Below are positions 7,636 to 15,921 of a stretch of DNA of 64,000 nt, in pieces. Below the pieces are notes generated by a model. That model was given only the letters and a program-made list of their open reading frames with translations. It had not been told where the DNA came from and did not search any database. How positions within the stretch are numbered: position 1 is the stretch's first letter; each line of letters starts with the position of its first letter. The DNA comes from DAIDKA01 sp036521075 (GTDB lineage: Bacteria; Pseudomonadota; Gammaproteobacteria; Steroidobacterales; Steroidobacteraceae): assembly GCA_036521075.1 (NCBI GenBank), contig DATDIL010000062.1, positions 1 through 64,000 on the forward strand. The letters run 5' to 3'. A program made the translations under genes and the position numbers.

Positions 7636-9876
7636 CTACGGGTGACCCTCGCGCAGCACGGGCGCCGGCGCACTCGAGACTCCGGCCTGCTGCTTGGCGT
7701 ACGCGACACGCGCTACCGATATCAGGTTTGAGCGGATCTGCTCGACCTGCGATGAACTCAGAAGATCATCCCAGCTCGGCATACCGAGCTTTTCGAGCAA
7801 TCCGCCACGCACCACCGATTCGAATGCGGCCGGGTCACGGATGAACCCGGAGCGGCGCAGATCGGGCACCGGTGCGGGATCGGCATTGGCATGGCATCCG
7901 GCACAGTTGCGGGCGAACAGGACCCCGCCGGTGGTGATGTCCGTCGACGTGCCCACCTGGGCCGGCGGCGCGGGTATCGGCGCCACAGGCCTTAATTCCG
8001 GCGGTATCGGCGTGGCGCCGCCATCGAGGCGGAACGCGAGTATCCGATTGTCGTTGCCGCGCACCGCAGCGACATTGCCGGGCATCCATATGTTCCAGCC
8101 GCCCCCGCCGCTGCCGGTGAGGATCGCGACGTACTGCACCCCCTGCACCGTATAGGTCATCGGTGCGGCGATCAGCGGACTGCCCGTGTCAATTTCCTTG
8201 ATGACGGCGCCGGTATCATCGTTGAAGAGGCGCAGTTTGCCGTCAATGCTGCCCTGGATGACGACACCGCCGGCGGTCGAGAGCACGCCGCCGTGATCCA
8301 TGAAACTGGGGTAACGGTGCTCCCACACGACCTTGCGCGCGATCGGATCCCAGGCTTTGAGCGAGGCGTGCATATCGAGGCTGGGGACCTTCTTGAGATA
8401 ACTCGGTGCCGTCACCGGTCGCAGGGCCGCGGGAAGTGTTTCAGGCGGCGCGAGCAGTTGGGTCGCGAAGGCAATCTGGACCCCGGTGTTAATGCGATCC
8501 GGAAGGTACGCAGTCCGCGGCGCCGCCAGCAGCGCCTCGCCACTGTGAACCGTCGGGATGTAGACCAGTCCCGTCCGGGCCGAAAGCGACATCGGATTGA
8601 AGTTATGGCCGCCGACACCCGACGGGAACACGATCACGGGCTTGCCCTTCGTGTAGTCACTGTCCGGATTTTCGGCCGGGCGGCCGGTCTTCGGATCGAC
8701 GTGCGTTACCCAGTTCGCATCGACGAACTTATCGGCGGCCAGAACCTGGCCGGTGGCCCGGTCGAGAACGTAGAAGAGACCATTCTTCGAAGCCTGCATC
8801 AGCACGTCGCGGTCCGCGCCGTTGATCCGGAGCGTCGCCAGCATGAGGGGCGGTGTGGCGTCGTAGTCCCAGCGCTCGCCCGGTGTCTCCTGGTAGTGCC
8901 AGACGTATTCGCCGCTGTCCGCATTCACCGCGACAATCGAGGCAATGAAGAGATTGTCGCCGCCCGACGGGCTGCGGTATGCGATGTTCCACGGCGCGCC
9001 ATTGCCGGTACCGAAGAACACCAGGTTGGTCTTCGGGTCATAGGCCATGCCATCCCAGGCATTGCCGCCGCCCCCCGTTCGCCAGTCGCGTTTCGGGTCC
9101 CAGGTCTTGGCCGCCATTTCCAATGCCTTGCTTTCGTAAGGCTTGGCGGGATCACCGGGCACGGTGTAGAAGCGCCACACGAGCCGTCCGGTCTGCAGGT
9201 CATAGGCGGACACGTAGCCGCGCGAATCGAACTCGGCGCCGCCATTGCCAATCACGACCACCTTTCCGGCGATCTGCGGCTCACCGGTGATCGAGTAAGC
9301 ACGCTCATGGTCGACAAACGTGTCCGCCTGCCAGCGAACCGTGCCGTCCTTTGCATCCAGCGCATACAGGATACCTTCGAAGGAGGCCACATAAACCCTG
9401 CCCTTCCAGACCGCGACACCCCGATTGACGATGTCGCAGCAACTGCCGCGGGCATTCTTCAGTTTCAGCGGCGGCTCGAACTTCCAAAGAAGGTGGCCGG
9501 TTGCGGCATCCAGCGCATAAACCCGCCCGGCCACACCGGAGGTATACATCACGCCGTCGACGACGATCGGCGTAGCTTCCATGCCGCGGTTAGTGGCGGT
9601 CTTCAGCTCCCACGCGAAGCCGAGCCGGGCAGCTGTTTGTCGGTTGATCTGATCCAGGGGTGAATAGTGGGTCTTGCCGGCGTCACGACCGGTCGTCAGC
9701 CAGGCGCCCGGCTCCTTATCGATTGCCTGCAGGCGTGCGAGGTCAACCTGGCCTGCCACAGCCGGGGCCGAAGCCGAAGCCGTTGCAGCCACCGGCGGGG
9801 CCTGAACATGACTTCCGCACGCGGCGAGGAGCAGCGCCGTGGTGAGGGCCATCGCAATGGAAAGACGCGCAAACAT
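7636..9876 (-). CDS. PQQ-dependent quinohemoprotein alcohol dehydrogenase with C-terminal cytochrome c domain
   Basis: 746 aa with a lipoprotein-like signal (LLLAAC, Cys20), so it is probably periplasmic and membrane-attached. The eight-bladed propeller shows the adjacent-cysteine pair Cys146-Cys147 that forms the unusual disulfide over PQQ. It also has the metal/substrate block GNGAPWN (Asn292) and the catalytic Asp337 in ERWDYD. A c-type haem site CAGCH (658-662) lies in the C-terminal domain. Asp339, two residues after the catalytic Asp, is the position associated with lanthanide rather than calcium use in XoxF/PedH-type enzymes. It would oxidise alcohols and pass electrons to the haem. 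The gene starts 9 bp after the SnoaL-like gene upstream on the same strand, so the two form a likely operon. Confidence 0.9.
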   Translation of the reverse strand: MFARLSIAMALTTALLLAACGSHVQAPPVAATASASAPAVAGQVDLARLQAIDKEPGAWLTTGRDAGKTHYSPLDQINRQTAARLGFAWELKTATNRGMEATPIVVDGVMYTSGVAGRVYALDAATGHLLWKFEPPLKLKNARGSCCDIVNRGVAVWKGRVYVASFEGILYALDAKDGTVRWQADTFVDHERAYSITGEPQIAGKVVVIGNGGAEFDSRGYVSAYDLQTGRLVWRFYTVPGDPAKPYESKALEMAAKTWDPKRDWRTGGGGNAWDGMAYDPKTNLVFFGTGNGAPWNIAYRSPSGGDNLFIASIVAVNADSGEYVWHYQETPGERWDYDATPPLMLATLRINGADRDVLMQASKNGLFYVLDRATGQVLAADKFVDANWVTHVDPKTGRPAENPDSDYTKGKPVIVFPSGVGGHNFNPMSLSARTGLVYIPTVHSGEALLAAPRTAYLPDRINTGVQIAFATQLLAPPETLPAALRPVTAPSYLKKVPSLDMHASLKAWDPIARKVVWEHRYPSFMDHGGVLSTAGGVVIQGSIDGKLRLFNDDTGAVIKEIDTGSPLIAAPMTYTVQGVQYVAILTGSGGGGWNIWMPGNVAAVRGNDNRILAFRLDGGATPIPPELRPVAPIPAPPAQVGTSTDITTGGVLFARNCAGCHANADPAPVPDLRRSGFIRDPAAFESVVRGGLLEKLGMPSWDDLLSSSQVEQIRSNLISVARVAYAKQQAGVSSAPAPVLREGHP

Positions 9877-9885
9877 CGGCGGAAC

Positions 9886-10509
9886 TTAAGCCTGTACTGC
9901 AGACCACGCAAGTAACTTCTGCTCCAGTGCCTGTGCCGCCTCCGGTCGATCAATTCCAGGCAGCGCGTCATTCACGACATAACCGCCCTGCCGCGTCAGC
10001 AGCCACGACAACATGCGGTAGGAAGGCCGAAAGCGCGCCAGGTCCTGCGCGAGGATGGGCAGCTGCTCGCCCGGAATGCGCGTGATGATCTCATCGCGCA
10101 CGTAAATCCCATAAAAGCCCATCAGCCCCCAATGTCCCGCACGGCGCTCCACCGGGTAGAGCAGGCGGGCGTGGCTGGAAAGGCAGAACTCGACCCCCGC
10201 GATTTCGCCGGGAATATCGATAACGCAGGCAAGCGTTGCGAGCGCGCGCTCGGCGTTCAGTCGTACCAGAACCGGCCCGAGGCGATGGCGCGCCTTCACG
10301 CCGCGACGCGCCATCTCGATGGAGCCCGCCACGAACTGCGCTCCCGTGCCGGAAATCCAGCTGATCTCAACGTGCGAGTCCGGTAGATAGCAGTCTGCCA
10401 GTCGCTCCCAACGCCCCAGATCTCGGCTTTCACGCTCGGTGAGTACCAGTTGGGTGATAGCCGAAACATCGGCCGCGGCCAGTACCGCGCGGGTCTGCAG
10501 GGCGTCCAT
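9886..10509 (-). CDS. SnoaL-like / NTF2-fold protein
   Basis: 207 aa. The N-terminal half has the alpha+beta cone-like pattern of NTF2-fold polyketide cyclase or ring-hydroxylase beta-like proteins, with AITQLVLTERESRDLGRWERLADCYLPDSHVEISW as the characteristic first helix and strand. No catalytic residues can be assigned. It lies 9 bp upstream of the PQQ dehydrogenase on the same strand, so co-expression is likely. The ATG at 10509 faces the GFA gene across about 105 bp. Confidence 0.7.
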   Translation of the reverse strand: MDALQTRAVLAAADVSAITQLVLTERESRDLGRWERLADCYLPDSHVEISWISGTGAQFVAGSIEMARRGVKARHRLGPVLVRLNAERALATLACVIDIPGEIAGVEFCLSSHARLLYPVERRAGHWGLMGFYGIYVRDEIITRIPGEQLPILAQDLARFRPSYRMLSWLLTRQGGYVVNDALPGIDRPEAAQALEQKLLAWSAVQA

Positions 10510-10614
10510 AGATGATTACCTCTCCATGGCACCATTCTAGCAGCCCGCAGCGCGCAATCCTTGTCCGCCACCTTGCTGCTAAAATGCCGGCAGCTGTCTT
10601 TCGCGGAGGCTTCC

Positions 10615-11001
10615 ATGATTACCCATTTGGGCGGATGTCACTGTGGGCGGGTCCGGTTCGAGGTCGTGGCGCCGGCGGTACTGCAGGTCTCGGACTGCAA
10701 TTGTTCGATATGCGCGAAGTGCGGCTATCTGCACCTCATCGTGCCGAAGTCACGCTTCAAGTTGCTGCAGGGCTCCGAGGTTCTCTCGACTTACCAGTTC
10801 AACACGCTTACCGCAAACCACCTGTTTTGTTCGCTGTGTGGGATCAAGTCGTTCTACGTGCCGCGGTCACATCCCGACGGATTCAGTGTCAATGCCAGAT
10901 GCCTGGATGACGGGACCGTGGAGAAGCTGGAAGTGACGGCGGCCAATGGGCGCGAATGGGAGAAGATGTACCCGGAAGGCCGTGGACCGCGACTCGAATA
11001 G
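10615..11001 (+). CDS. GFA-family (glutathione-dependent formaldehyde-activating-like) zinc protein
   Basis: 128 aa. The start ATG at 10615 was chosen for the ribosome site GCGGAGG at 10602-10608; an upstream TTG frame has no such support. Zinc ligands are visible as GGCHCGRVRFEV, CNCSICAKCG and LFCSLCGIKSFY, the order expected for the GFA/CENP-V fold. The family includes formaldehyde-glutathione adduct enzymes, but most members are uncharacterised. A second GFA gene is at 43207. Confidence 0.85.
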   Translation: MITHLGGCHCGRVRFEVVAPAVLQVSDCNCSICAKCGYLHLIVPKSRFKLLQGSEVLSTYQFNTLTANHLFCSLCGIKSFYVPRSHPDGFSVNARCLDDGTVEKLEVTAANGREWEKMYPEGRGPRLE

Positions 11002-11052
11002 CCGATCGGCCAGCGCCCGCGCTGCCACTCGCATCTTCAAAGGACTCTGGCA

Positions 11053-11463
11053 ATGACCCCGGAACTCAAATGGCTCACTTACACGGCCTTACTCGTCGGT
11101 TCACTGTGGATTCCGTATGTGATCGGAGTGAACACGACGGACTTTCCCGGAAAGTCGCAGCAGTTCACCCGACCGCCGGATCACAGCCAGATGAAGCTAT
11201 GGGTTCATCGCAGTTTCCGCGCCCAGCAGAATGTACTCGAGCAGTTCGTGCCATTCGCCGCCATCGTGCTCGTTGCTGCGGTCTCCCACGTATCAACGCC
11301 CGTCACGGTCGGATGCTGCATCGCCTTTTTCTGGGTGCGCGTCGCGCATGCCATTGGCATGATTTCCGGCCTCGCACGCTTTCCGTTACGCCCGATGATT
11401 TACTTTGCCGGGTGGCTCGTCATGCTCCTGTTGGCCTGGCAAGTGCTGTCCCGGGCGGCCTAG
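11053..11463 (+). CDS. MAPEG-family membrane protein
   Basis: 136 aa with about four membrane helices (ALLVGSLWIPYVIGV, FVPFAAIVLVAAVSH, VGCCIAFFWVRVAHAIGM, FAGWLVMLLLAWQVL). The RAQQNVLEQFVPFA and FFWVRVAHAIGM blocks match the MAPEG (eicosanoid/glutathione metabolism membrane protein) pattern. An AAAGGA ribosome site lies just upstream. The stop overlaps by a few bases the stop of the convergent hydrolase gene. The substrate is unknown. Confidence 0.82.
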   Translation: MTPELKWLTYTALLVGSLWIPYVIGVNTTDFPGKSQQFTRPPDHSQMKLWVHRSFRAQQNVLEQFVPFAAIVLVAAVSHVSTPVTVGCCIAFFWVRVAHAIGMISGLARFPLRPMIYFAGWLVMLLLAWQVLSRAA

Positions 11464-12983
11464 AGCCGCTTTGATTGCGCGTCCCAATCAGGATTCGTGC
11501 ACAGTCCGCACTTTGCGCCAACGAACATCGCACTCGCCTTCTTATCACCCTTGAGCTGCCACAGAGCCCAGTTGGACGCGACCGTCGCGAACTCGCCGCC
11601 GCCCGGCTGCGTCACGGTTCCGATATGTCCCACGCCATGCCGCGCCCCGTAGAACACCGGCAGGTTTGCGATGGCCTCGAATGTCGCCTTTGATGGTCCC
11701 ATCATGAAGTCGCTCGTATGCCCGTTGATGAGCAGGACCGGGCCGTGCAGTTTCTTCAGGATGTCATCGGTGGTGCCGTAGCTGAACACACCGATGGTCG
11801 CGACGCGCGGGTCCGCTCCCATTTCGAGCGCGAGCCCTCCGCCGCACGACTGACCCATGACGGCAACCCGCTGCGCCTCGATCTTGCCGTGGAGCGGTGC
11901 GCCGGGGCGCGCATTCTCCCGCTCGGCCCAGTCGATGGCGGCTTTAAGGTCATCGGTGGTGGCCGCGCGCAGCGCCCCACCTTGGGCCGGCTGACCCGCC
12001 GTGGTGATGACGAGAAAGCCGTGGGAGGCGATTGTTGAAAGCAGGTCCGTATAAACCGGCGCGTCGAAAGTGCAGCCGCCGTTTCCCCAGACCACCACCG
12101 GCAGTCGGTCGTGCCCTCCAATCCGGTCGAGGCCCTCGGGTCGGAAGACCTTGAATCCGACCGCTCCGAAGGCAGGTTCGGAAGTGACCTGATACGGACC
12201 CTGCTCCGCCTTCGGGCCGGCCGCGGCGGCGGCGGGAGGCGGGCCCCTAAAGCCTGCTCCCTGAATCTTGCCGTCCGGGGACAGCATGATCAGCATGGTC
12301 GAGGTGCCGTGCTCGTGCTGCACTTCAAAAGTATCCGCACCTTGAGGCGAGACCCCGCGGAACTGCAGGGACTGAATCGGGCCCAGGGTCTGCGCGGCCG
12401 CCTGAAGCTGGGTCAGTTGCTGGCGAGTGGCCTGCGCGAACTGCGGGGACATATCGCCATAATTGGGCTTGCCCGCGAGCAGACCCGCGAACAGGCTGCG
12501 AATCGCGGCTTCGCTTCCTGGTGATGGAGTCTTGCTTTGCATGCGCGCGCTCAGCGCGTCCTCGATCTGTTTCGCGGCCTGGTCATCGATGCGCGGTGCG
12601 GTGACTTGTCCGCCATTCTGATGCAGGGTCAGTGCTGTCGCACGACCCCGTGCGTCCGTCGCAAAGGAAATTTGCGCGTTCACGATCTTGACGGAAAACT
12701 CCGTCTTGCTGGTCGGCACTATCTCGAGCGGGCCTTGGCCGGTCAGCGCCGTGAACAAGTGGGTGCCATCGCGCGAGACCGTCATGACCGCGGTATCACT
12801 GAATTTATAATGCCCCACGTAGCCGTCATAGACGGACGGATCCACCGCGACCGCCTGCGAAGGGGGCCCACCCGTCGCGCCGGCACTGGGCGGGGGTGCT
12901 TGCGCGAGTGCGAGCAGACAGACGAACGTGCTGCCAAGCAGCGCAGCGAGGATCTTCCAGCGCCGACCAAAGTTGGGAAGCAT
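11460..12983 (-). CDS. Exported alpha/beta hydrolase with N-terminal DUF3471-like domain
   Basis: 507 aa with a signal peptide (ILAALLGSTFVCLLALAQA). Residues ~50-110 resemble the small beta-barrel DUF3471-type domain (YDGYVGHYKFSDTAVMTVSRDG). From about residue 265 there is an alpha/beta hydrolase fold. It has a nucleophile elbow VMGQSCGGGLAL (Ser in GQSCGG), an oxyanion strand VVVWGNGGC, and a C-terminal His in GVGHIG. It is probably a periplasmic esterase of the dienelactone-hydrolase/PET-hydrolase type, with substrate unknown. Confidence 0.8.
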   Translation of the reverse strand: MLPNFGRRWKILAALLGSTFVCLLALAQAPPPSAGATGGPPSQAVAVDPSVYDGYVGHYKFSDTAVMTVSRDGTHLFTALTGQGPLEIVPTSKTEFSVKIVNAQISFATDARGRATALTLHQNGGQVTAPRIDDQAAKQIEDALSARMQSKTPSPGSEAAIRSLFAGLLAGKPNYGDMSPQFAQATRQQLTQLQAAAQTLGPIQSLQFRGVSPQGADTFEVQHEHGTSTMLIMLSPDGKIQGAGFRGPPPAAAAAGPKAEQGPYQVTSEPAFGAVGFKVFRPEGLDRIGGHDRLPVVVWGNGGCTFDAPVYTDLLSTIASHGFLVITTAGQPAQGGALRAATTDDLKAAIDWAERENARPGAPLHGKIEAQRVAVMGQSCGGGLALEMGADPRVATIGVFSYGTTDDILKKLHGPVLLINGHTSDFMMGPSKATFEAIANLPVFYGARHGVGHIGTVTQPGGGEFATVASNWALWQLKGDKKASAMFVGAKCGLCTNPDWDAQSKRL

Positions 12984-13221
12984 GAGTATCTGTCCTATTC
13001 GAGGAGAACGGATGCGGACACTTTAGCGCTTTTCCAGGCTGACACCCTCACGCTCGCTGCCCCCGCCATTGGCGTTGCAGTGCCGCCCGGTGCTGCGTCG
13101 CGGCAAACGCGGCGACGATATCTATATATTTTTGTAAGCAACGCCGCTGGTTTAGCGGATGGTGGCAGGATCCGGCGGCAGCGCGTTGCAGTCGCGGCGC
13201 ATCCTGCTTTAGAGGCGTTGT

Positions 13222-14313
13222 ATGCAAAAGGCGGTCCGGTTGCGATTAATTGCCGCCCTCGTGCTGGCGGTCGGCATCAGCGCCAGCGCCTACCCCGAAG
13301 GCAGCACGGACCCGGCCGGGTCGAGCATCGCTTATAAGTTGGTCAAATCAGTGCCTCTGGGTGCACCTGACCGCTGGGACTATGTCGTTTACGATGCCCC
13401 CTCGCATCGCGTCTACGTAGCACATGGTGATCGGGTTACCGTCGTTGATGGCCAGGATGGCAGCATTGTTGGCCAAGTCGAGGGGCTTCCCGGGGGCACC
13501 CACGGTATTGCCATCTCGCACGCCGCCGGACGTGGCTATACGGATGACGGGCAAGCCGGACAGGCGGCCTCCTTCGATCTGAAAACACTGAAGGTGGTCA
13601 AGCGGCTCAAGGCTCAGGACGATGCGGACGCCGTCACCATCGACCCCACCAGCGGCCATGTGTTCGTCGTCAACAGCGAACCCGGTACCCTGACCGTCAT
13701 TGATCCGCAAAGTGACGAGGTCGTGGCAACGGTTGATGCCGGCAGCAAGCTCGAATATGTGGTCGCGGGTGCCAACGGCAAGGTCTACGCCAACGGCGTC
13801 GCGAAACGGCAGATTATCCGCATCGACACCGCAACGAATCGCGTTGATGCCACCTGGCCCATCCCCGACTGTGCCGCCCCTCATGGACTTGCCATCGATA
13901 CGGCCCGGCATCGCCTCTTCTCCAGCTGCCAAAACAGTCGGCTCGTGGTCGTCGATGCGGATAGCGGGACTACCCTCGCCACGCTGCCCATCGGCGCCGG
14001 TACCGATGCGGCGGCATTTGATGCGACGCGCAAGCTGATTTTCAGCTCCAACGGCATCGATGGCACGATCTCGATCATCCGCGAAATCAATGCCGACAAG
14101 TTCGTGCCGGCTGGTACCCTCAAAACGCAAGCTTCAGCACGAACCATGAGTGTCGATCCTCGCAGTGGGCGACTGTATCTGGCTGCCGCCGACATCGATG
14201 CGCGGGATTCTGCGGCCCTTCAGGGCGCGCGCGGCTCAGGACCACCGCCGCGCCGCCGGATGCCACTTGTTGCAGGCTCGCTCAAGCTCCTGTTCTTCGA
14301 CCCCGTCCACTAA
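13222..14313 (+). CDS. YncE-like exported beta-propeller protein (copy 1)
   Basis: 363 aa with a signal peptide (LRLIAALVLAVGISASA). Repeated propeller blades of the type DPTSGHVFVVNSEPGTLTVIDPQSDEVVATV are characteristic of YncE / 40-residue YVTN-family propellers. No enzymatic motif is present. A second, diverged copy begins 17 bp downstream, so the two form a tandem duplication and likely operon. About 240 bp of non-coding sequence, with an AT-rich stretch (ATATCTATATATTTTTG) around 13119-13135, precedes it and probably holds the promoter. Confidence 0.82.
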   Translation: MQKAVRLRLIAALVLAVGISASAYPEGSTDPAGSSIAYKLVKSVPLGAPDRWDYVVYDAPSHRVYVAHGDRVTVVDGQDGSIVGQVEGLPGGTHGIAISHAAGRGYTDDGQAGQAASFDLKTLKVVKRLKAQDDADAVTIDPTSGHVFVVNSEPGTLTVIDPQSDEVVATVDAGSKLEYVVAGANGKVYANGVAKRQIIRIDTATNRVDATWPIPDCAAPHGLAIDTARHRLFSSCQNSRLVVVDADSGTTLATLPIGAGTDAAAFDATRKLIFSSNGIDGTISIIREINADKFVPAGTLKTQASARTMSVDPRSGRLYLAAADIDARDSAALQGARGSGPPPRRRMPLVAGSLKLLFFDPVH

Positions 14314-14330
14314 TCGCAGGTCCCGGAGAT

Positions 14331-15404
14331 ATGTCCATGAACCGCAAGTCGGCCGTCCTCGCAGCCCTGGTCTTTCTGCTGCCCTGTGCACAGCTTGCCC
14401 ACGCACAGGACACTGGCCCCTACAAAGTGCTGCGGATTCAACTGGTCGGAGGTGATGGCGGATTCGATTATGTGACGGCGGATCCTGACGGCCGCAACCT
14501 GTATGTTGCGCGATCGGGCCCCGCGGGTCACATCGGTGTCTATAACCTCGACACGCTGGCGCAGGTGGGAGACATCCCCGGTGTGAGCTCGCATGGAGGA
14601 GCGGTCGATACGGCGACGGGCCATGGATTCGCCACTTCCAAACCGGTGACCATGTTCGATGCGAAGACGTTCGCGATCCTGAAGAAGGTCGACGTGCAGG
14701 GGAACCCAGACGGTTACCTGAACGACACCTACAATCATCGCTTCTATGTCCTCAGCCATTCGGTACCGAACATCACGGTACTGGACGACAAGGATGGGGC
14801 GATTCTCGGCACCATCGACATCGGTGGCGCACCCGAGCAGGCTGCTAGCGACGGACACGGCCGGATCTACGTCGACATCGAAGACAAGGCCGCCATCGCC
14901 GTGATCGATGCGCGTACGATGAAGATGGTCGGCCGCTACGATGTGTCGAGCAAGGGCGCGGGCTGCGCCGGGCTCGCGCTGGATACGAAGAACGCAATCC
15001 TGTTCGCCGCGTGCCGCGACAAGAGCAATATGATCATTCTGTCGGCCAAAGACGGCCACATCATCACCGATCTACCCACTGGCGTCGGTTGCGACGGCGT
15101 CATCTTCAATCCCGCGACCATGGAAGCCATCAGCTCGCAGGGGGATGGCACGCTCAGCGTGGTGAAGGAGGATTCCCCGACGCGCTTCCGCGTGGAACAG
15201 ACGGTGGCGACGCCGGCGCGCGCCAAGACGCTGACACTGGACCCGAAGACCAACCAGATCTATCTGATCACCGCTGAGTATGGACCCGTTCCAGCCCCAT
15301 CGGCGCAGGCACCCGCCCTGCCGCCGGGTGCTCCGGAATTCATGCGCCGTCCGCGGCCGCCGATGATTCCGCATTCGTTCCAGATCGTTGTCGTCGGACA
15401 ATGA
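14331..15404 (+). CDS. YncE-like exported beta-propeller protein (copy 2)
   Basis: 357 aa with a signal peptide (AVLAALVFLLPCAQLAHA). It has the same blade pattern as the gene upstream (GGDGGFDYVTADPDGRNLYVARSG and VLDDKDGAILGTIDIGG). The C-terminal tail is proline-rich (PAPSAQAPALPPGAPEFMRRPRPP), as is that of copy 1. A GGAG ribosome site lies at 14323-14326. The two proteins are probably periplasmic and may act together, but the ligand is unknown. Confidence 0.82.
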   Translation: MSMNRKSAVLAALVFLLPCAQLAHAQDTGPYKVLRIQLVGGDGGFDYVTADPDGRNLYVARSGPAGHIGVYNLDTLAQVGDIPGVSSHGGAVDTATGHGFATSKPVTMFDAKTFAILKKVDVQGNPDGYLNDTYNHRFYVLSHSVPNITVLDDKDGAILGTIDIGGAPEQAASDGHGRIYVDIEDKAAIAVIDARTMKMVGRYDVSSKGAGCAGLALDTKNAILFAACRDKSNMIILSAKDGHIITDLPTGVGCDGVIFNPATMEAISSQGDGTLSVVKEDSPTRFRVEQTVATPARAKTLTLDPKTNQIYLITAEYGPVPAPSAQAPALPPGAPEFMRRPRPPMIPHSFQIVVVGQ

Positions 15405-15639
15405 TTGAGGCTCCCGAATGGTCCTTTCCAACAACCACGCGCGAGGTCGAGAGAACTATGACTGTTCAAACACCGATCTTGGCTGGATCAGCTGCGCGCT
15501 TCGAGCAGCCACACGCCTGACCCTCCTTGGGTGACGGGGGCCGGAGCGCTCGTCATCGTGCTTCGCTGAAACCAGCTTGCGTTCGGCTCCCGGATGATGG
15601 GATGCCGCGGTGCATGCCCATGATTTGCAGGTTTCAGCA

Positions 15640-15921
15640 ATGTTCAACAACACGAGATCTCTCGCGCAGCTCGGCTGGCGGGCTTTTTATTCACGGCAAC
15701 TGACTCTAGAGGATTGGTACGAAGCATTTCCGGCGCGTGTCGCGGCCGTGCAGCGCACGCTCTTGCGGGTGTTCGCAAGATCCGGTGAGCATCAGGTCAC
15801 CCTGTTCGTCATGACCTCATGCAATGCCGACTTCAACCCCTCCTGCCTGGAACGGTACCTGGCTGCCGCACATGACGCCCGGGTCACGCGGCGCGACGCT
15901 TACCAGATCTGCGCCCGCTGA
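15640..15921 (+). CDS. Hypothetical small protein
   Basis: 93 aa from ATG 15640. Composition is balanced, with segments such as LAQLGWRAFYSRQLTLEDWYEAFPARVAAVQRTLL that look like folded helical protein. No family was recognised. The 3' end overlaps the convergent M13 peptidase gene by 22 bp. The upstream 235 bp contain a 20-codon open frame at 15457-15519 that is too short to call. It is a weak but possible gene. Confidence 0.35.
   Translation: MFNNTRSLAQLGWRAFYSRQLTLEDWYEAFPARVAAVQRTLLRVFARSGEHQVTLFVMTSCNADFNPSCLERYLAAAHDARVTRRDAYQICAR

Noticed and set aside
8293..9663. 456-codon plus-strand open frame
   Set aside because: It lies inside the PQQ dehydrogenase on the opposite strand, whose motifs and signal peptide are unambiguous. 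The frame is Arg/His-rich with no domain, a GC-rich shadow.
13348..14130. 260-codon minus-strand open frame
   Set aside because: Antisense shadow of the first YncE-like propeller. It has regular Asp/Gly repeats only because the sense blades repeat.
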